Notes under the pieces: generated by a model
What the model was told of the DNA's origin: nothing
What the model saw: the letters and a program-made list of their open reading frames with translations, nothing else
Databases searched by the model: none
NCBI GenBank assembly: GCA_934668295.1
Contig: CAKUND010000050.1
Location: 1 to 12,877 of the forward strand
DNA length: 12,877 nucleotides
Origin: an uncultured Oscillospiraceae bacterium
Lineage (GTDB): Bacteria; Bacillota; Clostridia; Oscillospirales; Oscillospiraceae
Direction: 5' to 3'
Made by a program: the position numbers and the translations under genes
In this document: positions 6,201-12,877 of the stretch, one piece after another
How positions within the stretch are numbered: the stretch's first letter is position 1
Layout of the letters: each line of letters opens with the position of its first letter

Positions 6201-6500
6201 TCCGTATGACGCCACTGACAGAGAGTCGCTCAGGCTTTTCTTGCTGCGCAAGAAAAGCGCAAGCATCGCGTTTTGGCACCAAAACGCAGCTTGCAGGGAA
6301 AACCCTGACCCCAATGCCGCCTGCAGGCGGAGGACTAACGGTTGAACTGCGGCACAAGTCGGAAACGCACATCGGCGCAGCCGTTTGCTCCGCGGCGTGG
6401 GGCGCGTTGTGCCGATGTGTGCGGTTTTGCAGACTGACTGCGCATCCGTGCAGGTTTGCGCCACACAAACACCGCGTCCGCCCACCGTGCGGCGCAAAAA
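6201..6500. other. Hairpin-rich region without a supported gene
   Basis: Consecutive strong dyads are seen: GCTTTTCTTGC / GCAAGAAAAGC (6234-6258, 11 bp, 3-base loop); GCAAGC and GCGTTTTGG against CCAAAACGC and GCTTGC (6259-6294); CAGGG-AAAA-CCCTG (6294-6307); the palindrome CCGCCTGCAGGCGG (6317-6330); and CACATCGGC (6368-6376) with GCCGATGTG (6411-6419). A 118-codon plus-strand frame (6206-6562) runs through all of them, has no ribosome binding site, is rich in Cys/Arg as expected of structure-driven sequence, and overlaps the opposite-strand gene. I treat it as non-coding: a structured RNA or a DNA site of the mobile element. Confidence 0.55.
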
Positions 6501-6531
6501 GGCGAGGGCTGGCATCAAGCCAGCTCTCGCC
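6496..6531 (-). terminator. Intrinsic terminator of the small membrane protein gene
   Basis: On the minus strand GGCGAGAGCTGGC (6531-6519) pairs with GCCAGCCCTCGCC (6513-6501), 13 pairs with one G-U, around a 5-base loop. TTTTT follows directly. The stop codon of the membrane protein (6517-6515) lies in the hairpin loop. Confidence 0.8.
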
Positions 6532-6751
6532 TCACAAATCGAACGAAGGAGATGATCCATGACAGCATCACGCAGCCCAGCATCACCAGAAATATTCCAT
6601 CCGCCAGTGTCGCGTGCACACGATACCACGGTTGAAACGCTGTGAGCATCAGCACCAGGTACACCAGCGGAATGGATAATCTCAATTTCATTGCAATACG
6701 AATCAGCAAAAGCAGCAAGTGAAGCATCATGGAAAAACAAGCAGTTACCAT
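6515..6751 (-). CDS. Small hydrophobic membrane protein, 78 residues, unknown function
   Basis: Not assigned to a named family. The start is well supported: minus-strand AGGAGG lies 7 bases before ATG 6751, and a longer 190-codon frame in another phase lacks such a site. The protein is almost wholly hydrophobic: a Leu-rich segment (about 5-20, MLHLLLLLIRIAM), a second (about 27-43, LVYLVLMLTAF), and a third (about 51-68, GIFLVMLGCVMLSWIISF), then a basic tail (VRFVRREL). This suggests three membrane passes with a cytoplasmic C-terminus. Its stop codon is inside the loop of its own terminator. A candidate promoter lies at 6780-6808. It is transcribed divergently from the TnpW-like gene and serine recombinase, so it appears to belong to the same mobile element. 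That it is a gene is likely; the role is unknown. Confidence 0.72.
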   Translation of the reverse strand: MVTACFSMMLHLLLLLIRIAMKLRLSIPLVYLVLMLTAFQPWYRVHATLADGIFLVMLGCVMLSWIISFVRFVRRELA

Positions 6752-6779
6752 CGGCGATCCTCCTCAAACGGTTTGTCGG

Positions 6780-6808
6780 ATGTTAACTCTCCTGGCTGCT
6801 TTTTGCAA
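6780..6808 (-). promoter_or_regulatory. Candidate promoter for the small membrane protein
   Basis: On the minus strand TTGCAA (6808-6803) is separated by 17 bases from TAACAT (6785-6780), giving a start near 6773 and a short leader containing the AGGAGG site. Two mismatches in each box make it moderate. Confidence 0.4.
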
Positions 6809-6843
6809 GTACATTTTTTGAAAATCAAATCAGGGAGGTCGTC

Positions 6844-7023
6844 ATGAACCAAACTACAAAACCAGCGGCCTGCCCTGATTCCGTCCGTGTTGAGCACATT
6901 CAGATTTCGCACGGGCGAACTATTCGTGTCGTCTCCGTTTTTCCGAAAAACGCGAGTCAGACTGCGGAAGAAAAACTCAGGGTTTTGGCCGCGTTGGAAC
7001 TTCAGCGAAAAAAGTCGGCATAA
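6844..7023 (+). CDS. Small TnpW-like protein of the mobile element, 59 residues
   Basis: ATG 6844 is preceded by AGGGAGG (6832-6838) at 5 bases, and the frame of 59 codons ends at TAA 7021-7023, 80 bases before the serine recombinase. The product starts MNQTTKPAACPDSVRVEH. It contains a short beta-like stretch with basic residues (GRTIRVVSVFP), followed by a probable helix (SQTAEEKLRVLAALELQRKK). The pattern 'I-x-x-R-x-x-x-V-x-x-F-x-x-x-x-x-x-T-x-x-x-K-L-x-x-L' resembles the short TnpW family encoded by Tn4451-type elements, and the position next to a TnpX-type recombinase fits. Function of that family is not established. Same strand and probably same transcript as the recombinase. Confidence 0.6.
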   Translation: MNQTTKPAACPDSVRVEHIQISHGRTIRVVSVFPKNASQTAEEKLRVLAALELQRKKSA

Positions 7024-7040
7024 GGGCTAGACTTCTCGCG

Positions 7041-7078
7041 CCGCTTGGAGTATTGTGTGCTCACAATGCTCTGAGCGG
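7041..7078 (+). repeat. 38-base dyad upstream of the serine recombinase
   Basis: CCGCTTGGAGTATTGTG (7041-7057), loop TGCT, CACAATGCTCTGAGCGG (7062-7078). All 17 positions pair as RNA: 14 Watson-Crick and 3 G-U. It ends 26 bases before the recombinase ATG and 12 before the ribosome binding site. No T run follows, so it is probably not a terminator. It may be a recombinase or regulator binding site, or a leader structure limiting recombinase expression. Confidence 0.75.
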
Positions 7079-7088
7079 TTTGACTTAA

Positions 7089-8753
<1,665 letters not shown>

Positions 8754-8781
8754 ACCATTCCCGGCTATACAACGATAGGAA

Positions 8782-8812
8782 ACCCGGCTGGTGCCCGAAA
8801 CACCAGCCGGGT
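8782..8812. terminator. Strong hairpin between the convergent recombinase and MFS genes
   Basis: ACCCGGCTGGTG (8782-8793) pairs perfectly with CACCAGCCGGGT (8801-8812), 12 bp around a 7-base loop. The plus strand lacks a T run; the minus strand has TTTCC. It lies 29 bases after the recombinase stop and probably serves both convergent genes, if inefficiently. It could alternatively be a structural end of the mobile element. Confidence 0.5.
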
Positions 8813-8832
8813 AACCCCCGCCAACGTTGTTA

Positions 8833-8845
8833 CCCCTGTCAGGGG
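8833..8845. repeat. Short palindrome CCCCTGTCAGGGG near the presumed element end
   Basis: CCCCTG and CAGGGG flank a single central T, inside a GC-rich stretch (8833-8866) with further C-run/G-run complementarity. It sits between the recombinase hairpin and the MFS stop codon. It may be part of an attachment site or of the MFS terminator; undecided. Confidence 0.45.
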
Positions 8846-8878
8846 GCAGCAAAGCCCTCCGGGGGTGTTTGTTGGCCG

Positions 8879-10087
8879 TCAGCGCCGCGCCAGGCGGTAA
8901 GTGCTTTGTAGCATGAAAAGACTGTACAGGAGCATGACGGTAAAGACGATGTAGGACGGCGCATATCCGCCCGCGAGATCGGCGATCGCGCCGGGCAGGA
9001 AGGACAAAACGATGCCGCCGAGGCCATAGGCCCCCTGGAACAGACGGAGCGTCTTTTCATAGCGCTCGGGCGTACTCAGATCGCTTGCCCAGATCGAAAC
9101 GCCGACGGTATTGAGCGACGCGCCGAAGCCCAGGAAGACTGACGAGGCCAGCATCAGCGCCGTGCTTTTCATCGGAGCCAGCACGCACAGCGCGCAGCCG
9201 AGGATAAAGCTGCCGAACAGCAGATAATTTGCCCGATAGCTGCCCAGCTTATCACACAGCGCGCCGCAGACGCATTTGCCTGCCATCAGCGCCAGACCGC
9301 ACAGCGAGAATGCTGCCGCGGCCTGCATGGCGTCCATGCCCTCCGACATGTACAGGGTCATCAGATGCGTAAAGCCCGCCGAGCCGATGCCGCTGACCAG
9401 CAGCACGGCCAGCAGAAGCAGCAGCCAGCGCAGCCGGGACAGGTGCAGTGCGTGCAGCGCGCGCTCCTGCGCGCTCTCCGGAACGGCTGTGCCCCATGGC
9501 TCGAGGCCGAGCGCGGCGGGGTCGCTCCGGATGAGGAAAAAGACGAGCACAGCCGCGGCCGCGCAGAACGCCGCCGTCCACAAAAACGCGCGGTCAACAC
9601 CACCGGCTTCCGCAATGGCAGTAAACAGCGGCGAGAATAAAACGGTCGCCAGTCCCGTTCCGGCAGAGCAGATCCCGATGGCCAGCCCGCAGTGCGCGCG
9701 GAGCCAGCGCCGCATCAGGATCGACGCCGGGACCATCGAGCCGAGCGCATAGCTGATGCCCGCGATCGCTCCGGCAAAATAATAGGCCATGAGACTTTTT
9801 GCCGCAGCAAACAGCAGGAAGCTCACGCCGGCCAGCACCGCCGCCAGCGCGCAGCCGGCGCGGTAGCCCAGCTTCCGGTAATACCGGCCGATGGCGAACG
9901 TGCCGAGCAGATACGCTGCCGAGCGGACGGTCGTGATGAGCGAGGTCTGCGTGTTGGTAAAGCCGTTTTGGGCCAATATGTAAGGCTGTGCCGCCGAAAA
10001 GACGTTGAAGGCCAGACCGCCCGTCACGAACAGCATCAGCGTGCAGCCCGCACAGGACAAGATCGCCCGTCTGAGGTTTTTCTGCAT
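8879..10087 (-). CDS. Major facilitator superfamily transporter, 12 TM
   Basis: A 402-residue integral membrane transporter. Twelve hydrophobic segments can be drawn, in two six-helix halves joined by a hydrophilic loop (about residues 188-220, SDPAALGLEPWGTAVPESAQ). The MFS motif A equivalents between helices 2/3 and 8/9 are visible as GRYYRKLGYRAG (67-78) and GALCDKLGSYRAN (275-287). The overall shape resembles the oxalate/formate or monocarboxylate transporter group (OFA/MCT), but the substrate cannot be read from the sequence. ATG 10087 is preceded by AGGAGA at 11 bases, rather far but the only candidate. It follows aspS on the same strand with 56 bases between them, most of it the strong 10108-10139 terminator. 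Transcription therefore depends on read-through or on a promoter in the aspS 3' end that I could not identify. Base composition is high-GC like aspS and hisS, unlike the mobile region to its left. Confidence 0.88.
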   Translation of the reverse strand: MQKNLRRAILSCAGCTLMLFVTGGLAFNVFSAAQPYILAQNGFTNTQTSLITTVRSAAYLLGTFAIGRYYRKLGYRAGCALAAVLAGVSFLLFAAAKSLMAYYFAGAIAGISYALGSMVPASILMRRWLRAHCGLAIGICSAGTGLATVLFSPLFTAIAEAGGVDRAFLWTAAFCAAAAVLVFFLIRSDPAALGLEPWGTAVPESAQERALHALHLSRLRWLLLLLAVLLVSGIGSAGFTHLMTLYMSEGMDAMQAAAAFSLCGLALMAGKCVCGALCDKLGSYRANYLLFGSFILGCALCVLAPMKSTALMLASSVFLGFGASLNTVGVSIWASDLSTPERYEKTLRLFQGAYGLGGIVLSFLPGAIADLAGGYAPSYIVFTVMLLYSLFMLQSTYRLARR

Positions 10088-10107
10088 ATCTCTTTCTCTC
10101 TCCTGTT

Positions 10108-10139
10108 AAAATAAGCGCGCCGTGCGGCGCGCTTATTTT
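10108..10139 (-). terminator. Rho-independent terminator of the hisS-aspS operon
   Basis: AAAATAAGCGCGCC (10108-10121) and GGCGCGCTTATTTT (10126-10139) form a perfect 14-bp stem around GTGC, ending in a run of T on either strand. It starts 4 bases after the aspS stop codon in the direction of transcription. Confidence 0.92.
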
Positions 10140-10143
10140 GTTT

Positions 10144-11916
10144 TCAGTCTTCTTCCTTTGCCGTGCAGCGGATGTGCAGCTCGTCGAGCTGCTTCTGGGT
10201 GACCTCGCTGGGTGCGCCCATCAGGATATCCTGCGCATTCTTGTTCATCGGGAAGGGGATGATCTCGCGGATGCAGTCCTCGCCGGCCAGCAGCATGACC
10301 ATGCGGTCAACGCCCGGGGCGATACCGGCATGGGGAGGTGCGCCGTAGCAGAACGCGTTATACATGGCGGGGAACTTTTTCTTCACATCGTCTTCGCCGA
10401 GGCGGACGAGCTGGAAGGCCTTGATCATGATCTCGGGATCGTGGTTCCGGACCGCGCCGGAGGAGAGCTCGATGCCGTTGCAGACGAGGTCATACTGCTG
10501 CGCCGTGATGGTCAGCGGGTCAATTTCGCCCCGGATGGCCTTGTCGAGCGTGGCCGCGCCGCCGCCCGGCATGGAGAACGGGTTGTGGCAGAATTCCAGC
10601 TCGCCGGACTCGTCGCCGATCTCGTACATCGGGAAATCGACGATCCAGCAGAACTCGTAGCGCTCTTTGTCCATGTGGCCCTCGACGTTCGCGCCGAAGG
10701 TCTTGATGAGCACGCCGGTGAGCTTCGTGGCCGAAGCACCCGCTGCGATCACGACCAGCGTGTTGGGCGTCAGGCCGAGGCGCTCGGCCAGCTGCGCCTT
10801 GCAGCCCTGCACGAACTTCGCGACGCCGCCGGCAAGCTCGCCGTTTTCATCCATCTTGAACCAGTAGCCCTTGACGCCCGCCTGCACCTCGCAGTCGGTC
10901 AGGAGCTTTTCGATCTGCTTTCTCGTCAGATGGCAGTTCGAGATGGGAATGGCCTTGACGGTCTGGCCCTTGAACGGCTCAAATTCGGATTCTGTGAACA
11001 GATCGGAGATATTTTTGCACGTCAGGTCGATGCGCAGATCCGGCTTGTCGGAGCCGTAGGTCTCCAGCGCGTCCTTGTACGCGATGCGGCGGAATGGCGC
11101 GGTCGAGGCAATGTTGTACTTGCCGTATTTGGCAAAGATCGGCGGCAGCACGTCTTCGATGACGGCGAACACGTCGTCCTGCGCGGCAAAGGCCATTTCC
11201 ATGTCGAGCTGATAGAACTCGCCGGGGCTGCGGTCGCCGCGCGCGTCCTCATCGCGGAAGCAGGGGGCGATCTGGAAATAGCGGTCGAAGCCGGAGGTCA
11301 TGAGCAGCTGCTTGAACTGCTGCGGGGCCTGCGGCAGGGCGTAGAACTTGCCGGGGTGCTTTCTGGCGGGGACGAGATAGTCGCGCGCACCCTCCGGGCT
11401 GGAAGCCGTCAGGATGGGGGTCGTGATCTCGAGGAAATCGTGCGCCATCATGGCCTGACGCAGTGCGGCGATGACATTGCAGCGCAGGATGATGTTCTTT
11501 TTGACGGCGGGGTTGCGCAGGTCGAGATAGCGGTATTTCAGGCGCTGCGTCTCGTCGGCGTCGCGGCTGCGGTTGATCTCAAACGGCAGCTCGTTGTACT
11601 GACAGCGGCCCAGCAGCTCGATCTTCTCCGGCACGACTTCAATGTCGCCGGTGGGCTGCTTGGGGTTTTTGCTGGCGCGCTCACGCACGGTGCCGGTCAC
11701 GGAGATGGTCGACTCCTTGTTGATGCCCTTGACGATGTTCATGATCTCCTCTGTCTCGACGACGATCTGCGTCGTGCCGTAGAAATCACGCAGGACGATA
11801 AAGGCAAAGTTATTGCCGACCACGCGGACATTTTCCATCCAGCCGACGAGCGTGACATGCTCGCCCGCGTTTTCGATGCGGAGCTGGCCGCAGGTATGGG
11901 TTCTTGACTGCATCAT
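10144..11916 (-). CDS. aspS: Aspartyl-tRNA synthetase
   Basis: Class II aminoacyl-tRNA synthetase of 590 residues, charging tRNA(Asp) with aspartate in the cytoplasm. The N-terminal OB-fold anticodon domain spans about 1-105. The catalytic core follows: SSPEGARDYLVP (172-183), QAPQQFKQLLM (197-207), motif 2 FRDEDARGDRSPGEF (220-234), then the GAD insertion typical of bacterial AspRS (about 290-410, ending LAGGVAKF and VVIAAG), and motif 3 GIAPGVDRMVML (531-542). Length matches the bacterial family. The tract that usually reads 'RRDxGGxxFIDLRD' in the OB fold is NVRVVGNNFAFIVLRD (29-44), so anticodon-contact residues are divergent; motif 2 has an extra Gly relative to the common DRQPEF form. 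AGAAGGA precedes the first of two consecutive ATG codons by 7 bases. It lies 34 bases downstream of hisS in the order usual for Firmicutes. Confidence 0.97.
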   Translation of the reverse strand: MMQSRTHTCGQLRIENAGEHVTLVGWMENVRVVGNNFAFIVLRDFYGTTQIVVETEEIMNIVKGINKESTISVTGTVRERASKNPKQPTGDIEVVPEKIELLGRCQYNELPFEINRSRDADETQRLKYRYLDLRNPAVKKNIILRCNVIAALRQAMMAHDFLEITTPILTASSPEGARDYLVPARKHPGKFYALPQAPQQFKQLLMTSGFDRYFQIAPCFRDEDARGDRSPGEFYQLDMEMAFAAQDDVFAVIEDVLPPIFAKYGKYNIASTAPFRRIAYKDALETYGSDKPDLRIDLTCKNISDLFTESEFEPFKGQTVKAIPISNCHLTRKQIEKLLTDCEVQAGVKGYWFKMDENGELAGGVAKFVQGCKAQLAERLGLTPNTLVVIAAGASATKLTGVLIKTFGANVEGHMDKERYEFCWIVDFPMYEIGDESGELEFCHNPFSMPGGGAATLDKAIRGEIDPLTITAQQYDLVCNGIELSSGAVRNHDPEIMIKAFQLVRLGEDDVKKKFPAMYNAFCYGAPPHAGIAPGVDRMVMLLAGEDCIREIIPFPMNKNAQDILMGAPSEVTQKQLDELHIRCTAKEED

Positions 11917-11950
11917 AGTGGTTTCCTTCTTTCTTTAATGGGAAGATTTT

Positions 11951-12877
11951 TTACTTCAGAATTGTGCCCTGGCCGCGAAGCTCGATGTCGGCCAGAATGC
12001 GGGCGGCTGCGTCCTGTGCCGGAACGGTGATCTGCTCGCCGGTGCGAAGATCCTTCAGGGAGACCGTTCCGGCCGCGATCTCGTCCTCGCCGAGGAAGAC
12101 GATGTAGGGGATGTGCAGCTTGTCCGCGTACTGGATCTTGGCCTTGAACTTCTTCTGCTCGGCGTAGAGCTGGACGCGGATATTCTGTGCGCGAAGCTCG
12201 GTCGCGAGGCGGACGGCAGCCTCCAGCTCGTCAGTCATGGGGACGATCATCACGTCGGCGGGCGCCATAACGCGGTTCTCGTTCAGCATGCCCTGCTCGT
12301 TCAGCACATAGAACAGGCGCGTCAGGCCGATGGAGATGCCGACGCCGGGCAGCGGACGGTCGGTGTAGTATTCCGCGAGATTATCATACCGACCGCCGGA
12401 GCAGACCGAGCCGATCTCGGGATGGTCAAGAAGCGTCGTCTCATAGACGGTGCCGGTGTAGTAATCCAGCCCGCGCGCGATGGTGAGGTCAACGGCGAAA
12501 TTCTCCTCCGGCACGCCGAACGCGCCGAGCAGCTTCGTCACGGACGAGAGCTCGTCCAGACCCTGGTCGAAGACCTCGTTTCTGCCGCGGTACTGCTCCA
12601 GTGCGGACAGGACCTCGCCGTTTGTGCCGCGGATGGCAATGAAGGTCAGAATTTCATCGGCCTTTGCTTCCTCCACGCCGCACTCCTCAACCAGCAGAAC
12701 GCGGACCTTGTCGGCGCCGATCTTGTCGAGCTTGTCGACGGTGCGCATGATATCGCCGGACTGCGCAGACAGGCCCAGCATGGAGTAAAAGCCGTTCAGG
12801 ATCTTGCGGTTATTCACGCGGATCTGGAACCGGCGCAGGCCGAGCGTCGAGAACGTCTTATAGATGATGGACGGGAT
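11951..12877 (-). CDS. hisS: Histidyl-tRNA synthetase (5' end outside window)
   Basis: The C-terminal 308 residues of a class II synthetase that charges tRNA(His). The frame continues without interruption to the window edge (reading IPSIIYKTFSTLGLRRFQIR before VNNRKI), so the apparent GTG start at 12817 is internal. About 110-120 N-terminal residues, including motifs 1 and 2, are missing from the window. HisRS signatures are present: ARGLDYYTGTVYE (HisA motif) and CSGGRYDNL (HisB motif), then motif 3 GVGISIGLTRL. The C-terminal anticodon-binding domain follows (ADVMIVPMTDE to the end, with FKAKIQYADKL). It is the first gene of the hisS-aspS pair. Any T-box leader would be outside the window. 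Confidence 0.96.
   Translation of the reverse strand: MPSIIYKTFSTLGLRRFQIRVNNRKILNGFYSMLGLSAQSGDIMRTVDKLDKIGADKVRVLLVEECGVEEAKADEILTFIAIRGTNGEVLSALEQYRGRNEVFDQGLDELSSVTKLLGAFGVPEENFAVDLTIARGLDYYTGTVYETTLLDHPEIGSVCSGGRYDNLAEYYTDRPLPGVGISIGLTRLFYVLNEQGMLNENRVMAPADVMIVPMTDELEAAVRLATELRAQNIRVQLYAEQKKFKAKIQYADKLHIPYIVFLGEDEIAAGTVSLKDLRTGEQITVPAQDAAARILADIELRGQGTILK

Noticed and set aside
6206..6562. 118-codon plus-strand frame (Cys/Arg-rich)
   Set aside because: No ribosome binding site; it is made of successive hairpins and overlaps the well-supported minus-strand membrane protein.
10138..11907. 589-codon open frame on the plus strand
   Set aside because: Exact antisense shadow of aspS; high-GC codon bias opens the opposite frame, and it lacks a ribosome binding site or recognisable domain.
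12180..12190. ATATTCTGTGC match to the recombination-site arm inside hisS
   Set aside because: No second arm or core and it encodes conserved HisRS residues; taken as chance, and used as a caution for the other partial matches.

Overview
The window looks like a chromosomal segment of a gut-type Clostridia, most likely Oscillospiraceae-like. This is an inference from the moderately GC-rich coding sequence, S-layer-homology (SLH) surface proteins, strong AGGAGG-type ribosome binding sites, a hisS-aspS pair and a Tn4451/TnpX-type serine recombinase. No taxonomic marker such as rRNA is present.

Left part (1-5640): a phase-variation module. The catalytic domain of a tyrosine recombinase (21-584) is followed immediately by a segment bounded by a perfect 20-bp inverted repeat (584-603 and 848-867). 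Each repeat has the form of a tyrosine-recombinase core site: 9-base inverted arms around an asymmetric 4-base centre, CCAT on the left and ATGG on the right. Inside lie a near-consensus sigma-70 promoter pointing left (647-674, minus strand) and a large hairpin terminator (697-754). To the right is a two-gene operon for secreted proteins: a SASA/SGNH-type esterase (964-2595) and a 971-residue SLH-anchored protein with LamG-like, Listeria-Bacteroides-repeat and Cys-rich modules (2618-5533). As assembled, the operon looks OFF: the promoter points away and the terminator lies upstream of the genes. Inverting 584-867 would point the promoter at the operon and put the terminator behind it.

Middle (5640-8880): a small mobile-element-like region. 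It starts with about 870 bases without a convincing gene, holding a strong orphan promoter with a palindromic operator-like site, a leader ending in a terminator hairpin, a duplicated 23-bp direct repeat made of TAGCGACTA iterons, and a run of strong hairpins. Next come a 78-residue membrane protein (minus strand), a divergent 59-residue TnpW-like protein, a 38-base dyad, and a 549-residue large serine recombinase. No cargo genes are visible.

Right (8880-12877, all minus strand): conserved chromosomal backbone with hisS (5' end outside the window), aspS, a 14-bp-stem terminator, and an MFS transporter. HisRS and AspRS would be co-transcribed (33-bp gap). The transporter lies beyond the terminator and is probably expressed separately.
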